From: Sambucus nigra
Lineage: Eukaryota > Streptophyta > Magnoliopsida > Dipsacales > Adoxaceae
NCBI GenBank assembly: GCA_949130495.1
Contig: OX422219.1
Location: 261,501,111-261,565,110, forward strand
Length of the DNA: 64,000 bases
Direction of reading: 5' to 3'
Both the position numbers and the translations under genes were made by a program. The notes beneath the pieces are model-generated. The model had not been told where the DNA came from. It did not search any database and saw only the letters and a program-made list of their open reading frames with translations. Positions 25,436 through 36,479 of the stretch are shown piece by piece (position 1 is the stretch's first letter; every line of letters begins with the position of its first letter).

Positions 25436-27600
25436 TGAAGCACCTTATACTCTTGACTCACTTGAGTCCACATTGTATAAGTGTTCATCTAGTTTGGAAA
25501 TTGTGAAAAAATTAGAGTCCCATTCCCTAGATACCAAGAGCCTCATAATATTCTTCTTAAGTCTCACTTGATTCATTTGAAGGTATAATGCTCATTCACA
25601 CACTACGGTTGCATACATTGTTCATATATTGCATTCATTGATTGTGTGTGAGTTTTGTGTGGTTAAATCCCATTTAAATTGGTTTTAATAATTTTTTGGG
25701 AATTTTTAATAATTTTTAAGAAATTAAAACTCGGTTTATAAAACTTTTGGGGTTAATATGTAATTACTAGTTTTATGTTTTCATACCTGAAAGTTGGATT
25801 GGGTAGGATCCGAAAGCGACTTCAGGGTGCATGTGTAAGTATTTTTAAACACGCGTGTGAGAACTGATCTCAATCCTACACTTGTCCATGTTATACCGGT
25901 CTGATTTGTGTTTGTTGCTAGACACATAACTCTTGTGTTATCTCAGCCTTTGGATCATTATTGTCAACTCTCTGCATGCATTTAAACTCAATCCCTGTGA
26001 ATCTCTCTAAACCAATCACCTCTTGTTTAAATCACCGCTGATCTTAAACCGTTGGATCATTGTCAAAAGTACTTGACCATATCTCAACCCTTGGATTTGC
26101 ATCAACCTTATCGATCCTTCCCTGCCCCCTATATAAGGAGGCTTAACCTCAGCTTTTGGAAACTTTTTAGCAGTTCATCTAAATATAGAGAGAAGAGAAG
26201 AGAGAGAGAGAAGAGAGAGAAGAGAGAAACCAGAGAGAGAAAGAAACCCTAAATCGTCCAAACCTTTTCATTTTCAAACCCTAACTCATTTCTCTAAAAT
26301 AGTATTTAAAAAACACTAAACCTGTGTGTTTGAGTGTGTTATTGTTGGGGGTTTGAAGGGTGTTTAAGGTTTTATCCTCAGAGATTGAGATCTTATTTCC
26401 AACTTAGACATTTCAAGTTAGATCTCTATTTCTCTTTCATAGAAACAATAGATCTGATTATTGCAAGTCATATTACACTTTGATCTGTACATTTTAGTTT
26501 CTCATCTTGAGAAATTTTATTTGTTGATTATTGTTCTGTAAATGTTTTTTAAAACTTTAGAATCAACAAATCTATTTTATGTTTCTAGTTCTTATGAAAC
26601 AAGACTGTTGACCTAGTTGGAATCGCAATTGGCGGTTTTCAATTTCAAAAATAGTTTCAAAACCCTCTGAAATTGATTAAGACCTTGAACCGTCTTTCGA
26701 GCAAGGTAGCCTTGGATTCCGGGATTATTTGAAAGGTTAAATAAAGTCTTTTCATTTCTAAAGAAGAGAGAAATTGAATACAACTTCATTTAGATATGAT
26801 TTGTAATTTAATAGGATTATTTGTATAAAATAAGTGTGTGTGTGTGTGTGTGAATGCATGTGTTAGATCACTTTCACAAACACTTATCACACTACAACAC
26901 ATAAGTGTTGGCTATAAGATCTTGAATCTTCAAGAGTCGACGTAAAGACTGGAACAAAGTGGAGAAGTTAGCAAACCGGGAAAGCCACATCAACATCAGA
27001 ATTGTAGAGAAGTAAGAATTAAACCAGTGGGTACATTCTAAACTTGTGTAGGTCTGATTAGTTTGCAAGTGTGTTAAATAGTTTGTAACTTGTATATTTT
27101 GTTTCAGTGGATTTTTAGTTTGTTACTTAGAAGTCACCATGGCTGTTTCCTCAGTTGAGTGAGGTTTTACCACATTAAAAACGCATTGTCCTTAATCTTT
27201 CTACATATTATCTCATTCTTGTTGGTGTGCTGATTTAAACATTTTAGTTTTGTTTTTCAAAACTAGTTAACTAATCCTGAACAAATCTCATGCATGTTTT
27301 ATTAAACACATCTTGTGTTAATTTTTTTTATTTAAAAAAATGAGTTTCTTCAAAAAATAGTTCGGAGTTACTTCAATAGTTTAATCTTGTATTAAACGGC
27401 CTTAGTAACAGTTTTTCATTATGGAAAGTAGGTTTTCATAAATCTTAGAAATCACTTATGGGGATGAAAGATTTGTAAAAGTAAAAGTGGTTTTGGAAAA
27501 CCAAGAAGAAAAAACTTTGGAATGGGTCTGGGGAAATCATTTTCACCAAAGTTCTTTTTAAACTTCTGATCAAAATAGGATTTTATATTAAAAATACAAA
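25436..27600 (+). mobile_element. Copia 3' LTR (right boundary not resolved)
   Basis: Starts TGAAGCACC at 25,436, directly after the polypurine tract. It contains a promoter-like CTATATAAGG at 26,130-26,139 and a GA-rich leader at about 26,185-26,243. There is an AATAAA at 26,740-26,745 and a short GT microsatellite at 26,836-26,851. Near 27,165-27,180 lies a GAGGTTTTACCACATTAAA block, a type of sequence common near the 3' end of SIRE-type LTRs. I could not find a convincing CA terminus, and there is no second LTR in the window to compare with, so the right end is approximate (27.2-27.8 kb). Confidence 0.5.
26130..26139 (+). promoter_or_regulatory. Candidate TATA box of the copia LTR
   Basis: CTATATAAGG followed about 50 bases later by a GA-rich leader, as expected for the U3/R boundary of a plant LTR. 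Assigned by motif and position only. Confidence 0.55.
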
Positions 27601-28629
27601 TTTCGTGGCAGCGCACGACAACAGACCTCGTTCGAACGAAAACACTAGTTTCGTTTGAACCAAATCAGATTTCGTTCTAATGACAACCAGATCTCTTTCG
27701 AACAACCTTCTAACGAGATTTCTCTATTAAGGCATGGATGTCCCATTTGAAGGTCATTTGGAGTTTTTTCTAACCAAATTTCATATCTCGCTCGAATGAG
27801 ACTCAATCTGGTTTGAACGAGAGCAAACAAAAAAATTTATTGCAAATTTCTTTGTATAAAAGCCTCGATTTTTAAACGCTAATATCCCAAAATATGATTT
27901 ATATAAATTCATGAAGTCCACAAGTTTTATACCTCCATAGCATGCCGGTGTGTCTTCGAATGATCAAGGAGATGTAATGTTTGGTTTTTGATGTTAGTTT
28001 GTAACGGGATACGCTAAAACTATAAAATAAAACTAAGTTATGAGCAATTATAAAATCTTGCTCTTATAAAGTGTGAAATCACTTAAGAGAGAGAGAGAGT
28101 TATGAGAGATGAGGGAAAGAGATAGAAATGCTTAAAACTCTTGTTTATGTGGCTTCTGGCTTCTCCATATGACCCACAAGGGACCTGAAAATGAACCCCA
28201 ATCAAACCGAGTTAGTCGAACACCAAACCCATATCTGACCTTCCAAAAAACTTTTATAAGGCGACACTTTTTCCTTGGGTAGGTTGTCATCGATTTTGGC
28301 CTTGAAAATCCATATTACCACTTCTACATTGAATTCAGATCAACAGTGCATCAAAACTGGTATAATCAGATAAGATATAAAAATATGTAAGGCTCCACAG
28401 TTCCTTATTCAGCATTAAACCAACATGTATGTTATCCCTCATTATAAGAAAAAGTATTATGTATGTCATATTGAAAATTGACATTAAGTCAGAGAAATAT
28501 AAAATGACATAAATGATTTTTTTGTAGGATACATTTATGTCAGTTTAGCTTTGAAAGTAAATTTTTATCTTAATTTAAGTAAAATTGATATAAAAAAATA
28601 AACAATTAACGTAATATTTATATATAAAT

Positions 28630-28632
<3 letters not shown>
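27600..28632. other. Unrecognised AT-rich sequence with diverged TTCGAACGA motifs
   Basis: No coding frame or known element recognised. 27,615-27,830 holds a cluster of diverged copies of the same palindromic motif found in the Tekay LTRs (CTCGTTCGAACGA at about 27,628, then degenerate versions such as tttcgtttgaacc and ctcgctcgaatgag). It may be the end of the copia LTR or a scrap of another LTR. 28,080-28,140 is GA-rich. Around 28,440-28,620 is an AT-rich stretch with repeated tatgtca / atgacat words, possibly an old MITE. Confidence 0.4.

Positions 28633-28700
<68 letters not shown>
28633..28700. repeat. (AT)n microsatellite
   Basis: About 34 uninterrupted AT dinucleotides. Confidence 0.97.
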
Positions 28701-28703
<3 letters not shown>

Positions 28704-28760
28704 ATGTTTTTTTTCATTCCCGCCATAGAATTGGCTTATATGAAATCCATTCTACCCAAA

Positions 28761-28803
28761 CTCTCTCTCTCTCTCTCGCTCTCTCTCCCCCCATCTCTCT
28801 CTC
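28761..28803 (+). repeat. (CT)n-rich tract
   Basis: CT microsatellite with a few interruptions. CT-rich tracts are common in plant 5' untranslated regions, but no open frame follows, so I do not call a gene. Confidence 0.85.
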
Positions 28804-29520
28804 GATAGCAGTGAATCTTCCCTCCAGGTAACGGCGCACAAGGTATCTCTTCCTCTCTAGGGAGTAGTGCATCTCTCCCCCGTATCTTTTCCTCCTCTCT
28901 AGGCAGCGACGCCATCGCCAGAACTATCTCCACGATAGGTACACTAACAATTTGTTCAGAATCGATTTGTTCAGTGAATCAATTTCTTCCGAGTTGGGCC
29001 TTAAATCATTTTGTTTAGTGAATCAATCTACATGAATTGGGTTGAATCAGTCTACTCCAAATTGAATCAATTTTTCACTTTTAATTTCTGAAAATTGAGT
29101 TTATGGACATGTTTGTGCTTAAAGAACTACTACTAAAAGTGATGGATCCTCTTTGCATTTATGTGTTTGAACCTATTTTGGTTTTTAAATTTAAGGCTAA
29201 GCTCCTTATTACTATTGATTTTTTGGCATTTATTTATTAGTTAGTACTTAGTTAAATTCCCTCATTTGATTCTCATTTGGAAAGGAGAATATGTTGAATT
29301 ACAATCTATGTGCTATTCATGAATCAATCATGTTTGTATTTACCTTTCAGATCTGTTTATCGTATGTCAAATGAAAAGTAATAACCTCAGGTCCTAGTTT
29401 GTCTTGATTTGTGAAAACCTAATTTGGACCTTTCAGGTGACAAGTGATTTAATCTGAATTCATGAATAGCACATAGACTTTTTTAGTATGAAACTAAGCT
29501 TACCCTACATTTGGATAAAG
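28804..29520. other. Unannotated stretch containing a 20-bp perfect inverted repeat
   Basis: No coding frame recognised. It contains 29,305-29,324 and its exact reverse complement at 29,458-29,477 (20 bp each, 133-bp loop). The left part is moderately GC-rich and could be an old host 5' exon, but nothing supports that firmly. Confidence 0.4.
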
Positions 29521-29581
29521 TCTTAATTACTAATCACCACGAAGAAGAGGAATATACTCAGCTGTGCTATAATCTGTATTG

Positions 29582-30033
29582 AAGTAGATGCCAATGATAG
29601 ATACACCAAGACCATCAACCTGCATCACGATCATGGCGATTCTACTAAGATCGATGTGGAGTACCAAGGTATGCCATACTCATGCTCCAACTGCCTTGTC
29701 TTTGGCCACATGATATCGAAATGTCCTCATGTGTCTAGAGTGTGGTTGCAAAAACATATAACACTCAAGGTTGATGAAATAGATGTAACACAAAACTCTG
29801 AGTGGGAATTAGTGGGTCGTAAAGGGCAGGAAAAGAACCCTACACTAAAAATTTCCAAGACTTCTACTACTGAGTCCATGGCAGTGGAACCACTGAATCA
29901 AACTCAAGATGTCCCCCTCACCACAACCAACAGTTTTGATACTCTTCAGGATTTTGAAGAGGCCTATCTCAATGAACCAACCCAATTCCCACTGGCAATC
30001 CTTCTGAAACCACAGTTGGGATGCCAAAAATGA
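29582..30033 (+). pseudogene. LINE ORF1 C-terminal remnant with CCHC zinc knuckle
   Basis: Frame extending upstream of the first usable start. It contains CSNCLVFGHMISKC (Cys-x2-Cys-x4-His-x4-Cys, near 29,685-29,726), the nucleic-acid-binding knuckle found after the DUF4283-like domain in plant L1 ORF1 proteins. A Ser/Thr-rich tail follows. The DUF4283 part is missing or beyond recognition, so only the C-terminal third of a normal ORF1 survives. ORF1 proteins bind element RNA to form the retrotransposition particle. The frame ends at 30,033, about 250 bp before the endonuclease. Confidence 0.8.
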
Positions 30034-30280
30034 AATATAAAGCAAATTCCCCTACCATAGTCAATAGGTTTGATGGCCTATAAGAAATAGAGGAAGTCTG
30101 TGAGACTGAAGCAACACCAACTCCTTCTAGAATAATCTTAAAAATAAAAGACATTGATGGCAAGGGAGGCAAAATATAACCAAATTTATCTAAGAAACAA
30201 AAGTAGAAACTTTCGAAGAGGACTTTTGGTATGCCTAATACCTATGATAACACTCCACCAATCCAAATCAATCTCAATGA

Positions 30281-31681
30281 TTAATTAGCTACATGGAATA
30301 TCAGGGGTTTAAATCCCCCCACAAAATAGCAAGAAGTTAGAAAATTCATCAAAGATTACAACCTTTCCCTCGTTTGCCTTGTTGAGACCAAAGTCAGAAG
30401 AAGAAACTTGCTAAGTGCTTCCAGGAACAACTTACCTCAATGGGAAACTATAAATAACTGCTCAACTGATGGTGGAGTAGCCAGAATTATTGAGGGGTGG
30501 AATCCCAACCATTTCTATTACTAACCAAACCATCACCTGCTTTATTACTTCCTTAAGCCTTGGCAAAACCTTATTTGCTACCTTTTTCTATGCCTTAAAC
30601 CTTTCTTCACAAAGAACCCCTCTCTGGACTTACCTAAAAAATAACTTCCACTCCATCCAAAACTAAAATTGGATCCTTATGGGAGACTTTAATGTGGTCA
30701 GGGTAAGAAATGAAAAGAATGGGTTACTAGATATTGATGTCAATGCTGTGAATGACTTTAACCAATGCCTCTATAATATTCAAGTGGATGATATGACCAC
30801 TAGAGGCCTTTTGTTCACTTGGATTTGAAATCACAATGAGGATAACATCATTTAAACAAAAATTAATAGAGTCCTCATAAATGATGAGTGGAGAACCAAA
30901 TTTTATGTATCCCAAGCCGAGTTTTTAAACCAAGGTATATATGATCATTGCCCTATCATTACCACCATCATACCTCAACCTCCAAATGTTTCGAAACCTT
31001 TCAAATTCTTCAACTACTGGATGATGCATGATGATTTTAATACTGTGCTGGAGGAAGCGTGGGAGAGAAATGTTGAAGGCAGCCCAATGTTACAAGTGTC
31101 CATGAAACTAAAGATGGTCAAGCACACATTAAGATACTTAAATCAAATTTTTTATAAAAATATTACCAAAAGAACTAGTGATGCTAAGGCCTTACTTTTG
31201 CACCTCCAAACCAGCTCGATAGTGGGGGAAGTAACAACATGATTCAAACACATGAGAAGAATGCAAGAGATGCATATGCAGAATGTTTTATGGAAGAAGA
31301 AGCCTACCTTAAGCAAAAATCAAGAACTAAGTGGATGCAAGAGGGATACCTTAACACTAGATTCTTCCATGCTAGAGTTGAGTCAACACCAATAGGAAGA
31401 AAATTCTAAGTATCAAGAATCAACATGGGAACAAAGTTGAGGGGCATATGCAGGTGGCAAATGAAGTTATTCTTTACTTCACAAACCTTTTGGGGAACAC
31501 TAACACAATTTCCCATCCACACATCCTTATCCATGCTATTTTAAAAAAGTTTTCTCTTGATCAGGTTAACCACATCATTTCTCCAGTATCCAATGAGGAA
31601 ATAAATGAGGCTTTCTTTAATCTTGGGAAGGACAAGGCCCCTGGTCCTGATGGCTTTAACACTGAATTCTTCACCTAAAAT
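30281..31681 (+). pseudogene. LINE ORF2, first part: endonuclease and start of reverse transcriptase
   Basis: Endonuclease motifs run in order: TWNIRGLN (near 30,290), LVETKV (catalytic Glu, near 30,385), MGDFNVV (near 30,680) and a C-terminal DHCPI (30,943-30,957). The linker follows in the frame at 31,021-31,242. The RT start at 31,448-31,678 ends in KDKAPGPDGF, the conserved palm entry of plant L1 RTs. Several frameshifts and stops interrupt it. Coding similarity stops at the gypsy LTR junction (about 31,682) and resumes at 42,423. About 100 codons of RT that normally lie between these two points are missing. The protein would nick genomic DNA and prime reverse transcription there. Confidence 0.85.
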
Positions 31682-32443
31682 TGGTACAGCCAATCAGGAC
31701 TACATCCACTGTGAGTGTGTGGCCCACTAAATATGGCCACCAACGACCTTGGATAAAATGCTCATAAGCTCACTCTCTCCCTACTGTGTGTACAAGAAAA
31801 TTTTTACCTAGGGTTTTAATTATCGATCCCTTTACAAGGTTAAAGATGACAAGTATATATAGGGCTTGGGGGGCGTAGTGTACCCTCCCCAAGAATGCAT
31901 TGAGCATGTGAATGATGATTTAGCCAGTCCCCTCTTGACACCTATTTGGGCCACTTGTAGGTAATGATGACATAATATTCCCTCATGTGAGGGGATAATA
32001 TTGTTATAACGGTTTAGTCCACGTGCCACATGAGTCCCACGCGTACTGTCCCACACATCTCCCGAATTACGCGCCATGATGATGTTACCCTCTACTTATG
32101 ATGACATGTCGAGGCTGAGGTTGATGCTAGCATGCTGGGTCCTGACTGCTAGATGTATGCTTCGTACCGTCGGCCCCTCATAGGGTCGTCCAGTCGCTTG
32201 GACTGCCCAAAGACGAGGGTTCTATCTCCACGAGCTTGGGTTAACTTAGACCATTAGAGTTAATAGTGGGGTCAGCCTCCCAAGGTCATCCGATCATACT
32301 ATCGTCCTAATTGGGTCGCCAATAATGGGGACGACCTGTCTAACCCCCTATCTTCAGTATGACCTCTTGGGGGTAGTAGAGTTGAGCCCTCGTCCAGGAC
32401 GGGGCTACCCTTGGCCTGGTCGAGGGTGTATTTTGGTATATCA
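31682..32443 (-). repeat. 3' LTR of the Tat element, end-truncated
   Basis: Aligns with 41,687-42,422 (shared starts tggtaca and shared ends ggtatatca). Compared with the right LTR it lacks the 138 bp at 41,549-41,686. The junction with LINE coding sequence shares the bases tgg, consistent with a microhomology deletion. Confidence 0.88.
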
Positions 32444-33240
32444 ATCTCGAATGCCATTTCTATAATTTCTACCTTTTTTCCAGCATTCCAAGATTTGTTC
32501 AGCTTCAATCTTCACCCTCAGATAAGTTCTCTGTCGTAATTTTCCCTTTTATCCTGCATTTTATTTGGTTTCTTCTTTGGGTATCGCCTGCACATTTTCT
32601 TGGTTGTTTTACATTTTTTTGTCGTGTGAACCCGCCTTCCCCTGGCAGTTGTAGGGCTAGGTTTTGGGTAATAGATTCTCCTCGGTTCCTCTTCCACTAT
32701 CTAACGGTGGTTCTACCTTGAGTCTTGGCTTTTTGAGGTTCTCTGGTGAACTTCCAGTCTTCTCTTTCGGTCAATCTTGTTCTTCCTATTCTTGGGCGTT
32801 CATCAACAAAAACCTTTCATTTCATTAGGTTTAATCCAAAAGTCAACTATTTAACTTGTTTGTAGTTTATTTGAGAAAATTCCTTTAAGTGTAGGGTATT
32901 CATCTTAAAGCTCCAAAGGCTTTATGATTTAGCCGAGGAGTTTCCAACTCTGAGAGAGAGATGTGCTTTTCAAAGATCACGAGAATAGAGGAAGAGAACG
33001 AGTGTAGACGTAGGGCCAACCCTGTTTGGGTACGACCCATTTTCCCAATTCTATTAGCCATAGTTTTACCCTCTGAGTCCTTTGGGTCTTCCTATTATCC
33101 AGCCGAGTGTCAAAGGTAAGAAGAGGAAATGGATGCTTATGGGTGTTGGGATTTCTGGGAGGAAAGACTCACCAATACTTACCCCAGACCGATAGGTCAA
33201 AGGAATAGTTCATCTTGACGCTGCCCCCTTACTTTCTAGG
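32444..33240. other. Non-coding Tat region upstream of the antisense ORF
   Basis: No gene recognised. On the plus strand it would be promoter and leader of the extra ORF: a pyrimidine-rich first part, then a purine-rich stretch (about 32,935-33,010) shortly before the acidic coding part begins. No clear TATA box stands out. Confidence 0.5.
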
Positions 33241-34042
33241 CCGCTTTTCCAGATGGCCCTCCAATAGACGATGAGGCCGAGAGGTCTGGGGATGAGAGGG
33301 ATGAGGACGATAGTGAGGATTATAATAATGATCGAGTTGACACGTCAGGAAACTCAACTTTTGTCTCGTTTGTTAGGTACCTTGACCTCTTACTATGGAG
33401 GCACTTGTTTGGTGTAAAGCCCAACGTAAACATGAGAGTCCCGAATGAAGATGCGAAGGTATTTCAAGGGGAAGAAGGAGAAGTTGTTGTGTATGAGAAG
33501 ATGCTTAGGGTCAGCATTAGGTTCCCTCTTTATCCTGCGATAGTTGACATACTTTCTGCCCTCGGGGTTATTCCTACCCAACTTCCTCCTAACTCCTGGA
33601 GGATCATCCTCGGCAGCATTTCCCTCTGGAAGAATACATTTACTGACAAGCCCTCAAAGGATTTGTTTCTGGCCTGCTACAACATAACCTCATCCAAACA
33701 ACCAGGATATTTCCATCTAGGGGCTAGGAGGCCAGGAAAAAAATTCTCCACGTAGAACAAATTTCCAACAATGATTAGAGAAGTGGTTCTTCTTCATTTT
33801 TGGGGATTGGGAATACCCCACCGGGTTGAGCCCCTTGAAGATGAGCCCTAGGGTCCCTAGAGGTTGGTCCAACCCTTCCATGAAAGCAAGGTCAGACCCT
33901 GGTATTATATCGGATGAAAGGGCCATAGCCGACTATTTAAGGGATCAGGGGAAAGAGGGTGAGATTCCCAAGTTTGAAGATGTAATGACCCTTCGTTTCC
34001 TCAAATAAGTTGGTCTGAGGGTCGGCCCACTAACAAAATTAT

Positions 34043-34123
34043 GTGAGTTGATTTTTTCAAACTCTTTCCAAGTTTTTCCTCATTACTGTTGCTTGTATCT
34101 GATGTGTCGTATCAATTTTTTAG
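34043..34123 (+). other. Putative intron 1 of the antisense Tat ORF
   Basis: 81 bp, GTGAGT at the left and a T-rich tract ending TTTTTTAG at the right. Removing it joins GPLTKL to QLPNISDQLW through a split Cys codon without changing frame. Confidence 0.55.
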
Positions 34124-34561
34124 GTCAACTCCCAAACATATCTGATCAACTTTGGGAAATGACTGACCCTAGCTTGATGTCTGGCCTGGGTAAAAAGAAT
34201 GGAAAGGAGCCTCAGCTGACCCATAAGAAGACAAAGGCAGTGGGGCCAACCCCAGTGGGCCATTGAGACCCTCAAGTGGGAGGAGCCAGAATACCCTATT
34301 ATCACTCGAACTAATTCTCGTGCAAGGGCAAGGGTGGAGGTCCCACAGACAAATACTGAGGGAACTAGCTCTTCCTCGTGCATGGGATCCTACTGGTCAT
34401 CTAATCTGACCTTACTGAAGGGTGACCCTTCCCCTTTAATTGCCAACATGAGAGCTGCTAAGGCCTCCATGTTCTCAGCACCATCAGCTTCATATTATGA
34501 CTTTTTGGCCAAGATGCCCCCGGCCAAGGTTTATGACTTTGGAGTTCATACTTTGTCTTAG

Positions 34562-34653
34562 GTATTTCTTTTATCTCTTTAATTTTTATTCACCAATATT
34601 TTACTAACTGTTCCCTTGGCCCTTTAATATGACCTTTCTCTCACCTTTTATAG
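34562..34653 (+). other. Putative intron 2 of the antisense Tat ORF
   Basis: 92 bp, starts GTATTT after TTAG and ends CTTTTATAG. It is T-rich and lies between two coding-like segments. Confidence 0.5.
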
Positions 34654-35412
34654 TCTGCCTGTGCCTTCACCTCTGCCACCAAGTGGATGACCGAGAACCA
34701 ACATAAGTTTCGTGAGGCTGAGAGAGCTATTCAACATGAGGCCAGCTTTAAGACTGAGTTGGATACTATGAAGGCTGAGCATGTGAGGGTACTGAGCAAG
34801 CTTACAAAGGAGCATGCTGCTCAGCTAAAGCAAAAGGACGACCTCATTATAACCAAGGATGAGATTTTAACCAACCAGGGCACCCAGTTTAAGAATAATA
34901 TTGCTATAGCTATCCAAAGGGCTGAGGTTAATGCTGTGGAGGCCTACAAACTCTCCAACGAATTCCAAGGCTTCGGTCTTGAATATTTGGAGAGGGGAAT
35001 TAAGACGTCCTGTCGGTGGGTCGTCTGGAAGTTGGGTAATGCATTATCATCTATCCGTCCTTATTTAGAGGCAGTGGAGCTAAACAAACCCTTGATCTTT
35101 GAGTCTCTAGCTCATGTGGAATATTAAATAAATGTTGAAGGCACCGGTACGTCTAAGGATCGACCTTCTGCTGTGGATGCCGAGGGGACTCAGTCTGACG
35201 ATGATGGGCCTCCACCTTCTGATGTTTCTCATTAAGTTGGCCGTCTATGGCCCATACCCTGTACTTGTAAAGCGTGTCTTTTACTTTCTTTTGGACATGT
35301 ACTGTATCTCTTCATTTTTGTAATGGAAGTTCCCTCCTTTTCCTTTAGTCTTCTATATTGCCACTTTTATGATTTGTGCTGATTTGCCTACAAGTCCTCC
35401 CTTGGATAGGAT

Positions 35413-36046
35413 GAGAGTGAACGGAGGGTCGTCCCTACCATTCACCCTCATCTTAGCCAAGGGTAGTTATCCACCATACTAATGATGTTTTTAAACATAA
35501 TTCCTCCTTCGTCTTTCTTGAGAGTGAATGGAGGGTCGTCCCTGCCATTCACCCTCATTTTAGTTGAGGGTGGTTATCCACCAAACTAATGATGTGTTTT
35601 AACATAAGTCCCCCTCGTCTTTCTTGAGAGTGAATGGAGGGTCGTCCCTACCATTCACCCCCATCTTAGCCGAGGGTGGTTATCCACCAAACTAATGGTG
35701 TTTTTTAACACAAGTCCCCCCTCGTCTTTCTTGAGAGTGAATGGAGGGTCGTCCCTACCATTAACCCTCATCTTAGCCAAGGGTGGTTATCCACCAAACT
35801 AATGGTGTTTTTTAATCTAAGTCCTCCCTCGTCTTTCTTGAGAGTGAATGGAGGGTCGTCCCTACTATTCAACCTCATCTTAGCCGAGGGTGGTTATCCA
35901 CCAAACTAATGGTGTTTTTTTAACACAAGTCCCCCCTCGTCTTTCTTGAGAGTGAATGTAGGGTCGTCCCTACCATTCACCTTCATCTTAGCCCAGGGTG
36001 GTTACCCACTAAACTAATGGTGTTTTAATACTAAATGCTCCCCGAT
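35413..36046. repeat. 107-bp minisatellite, six units, in the Tat element
   Basis: Units begin with gagagtga at 35,413, 35,520, 35,626, 35,733, 35,840 and 35,948 (spacing 106-108). Each contains the inverted words gagggtcgtccc and gagggtggttatcc, so each may fold. It lies between the integrase end and the antisense ORF. Confidence 0.95.
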
Positions 36047-36479
36047 GTTATTGACAACGTGTGGATGAGGTTGTCCCCATTCATGTTGTCGTATCACAAA
36101 AGAGCATTTAGGCCTACTTCACCATAGATGATATTTTGTGGCTTAGCATGAATTACCCCAACAGATATCTAAATTGACAAACATAAGATAAGGAATCAAT
36201 AGAATATTCTCATTAACATTCCAAGTGTTCTATGAAGCAACACATTCATTACAACTATGATCTGATAGGATATTAACTACAACATCATTGATAGTATTTC
36301 TTCAGATGATAAGGGTTTGAAAAGGGTTACCCTTTAAGGTTCTCTAGTCTATAGGTTCCAGGGAAAGCTTAATCAATGACCCTATATGGGCAATGCCAAT
36401 TTGGGTGGATCTTGTTAGGTTTATGCAATGTCTTTTTGAGTACTAGGTCTCCCACAACGATTGGCCTTTTCTTTACCCT
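36047..36479. other. Spacer between minisatellite and integrase
   Basis: No gene recognised; 3' non-coding part of the Tat pol unit on the minus strand. Confidence 0.6.

Larger units (their letters stand above)
33241..35130 (+). pseudogene. Antisense extra ORF of the Tat element (PF04195-like) with two intron-like gaps
   Basis: Runs opposite to gag-pol. It begins with an acidic stretch (33,245-33,350, Glu/Asp-rich). The frame at 33,405-33,755 has FPLYPAIVDILSALGVIPTQ then LPPNSWRIILGS, the pattern of the plant 'putative gypsy type transposon' family (PF04195). FIFGDWEYPTGLSPL and WSNPSM follow in another frame near 33,796-33,880. A GT...AG gap at 34,043-34,123 joins frames in phase, and a second lies at 34,562-34,653. 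The last part, 34,687-35,127, is a Lys/Glu-rich helical, probably coiled-coil segment. Its function is unknown even in the family. A stop at about 34,006 and frameshifts make it a pseudogene. Family assignment is from pattern recall and the splice model is an inference. Confidence 0.7.

Noticed and set aside
28437..28455. Possible CACTA transposon end (cattataagaaaaag)
   Set aside because: Resembles CACTACAAGAAA only loosely and no partner inverted repeat or target duplication was found.
28736..28933. Minus-strand frame rich in Arg/Glu opposite the CT tract
   Set aside because: Low-complexity translation of a microsatellite, with no domain.
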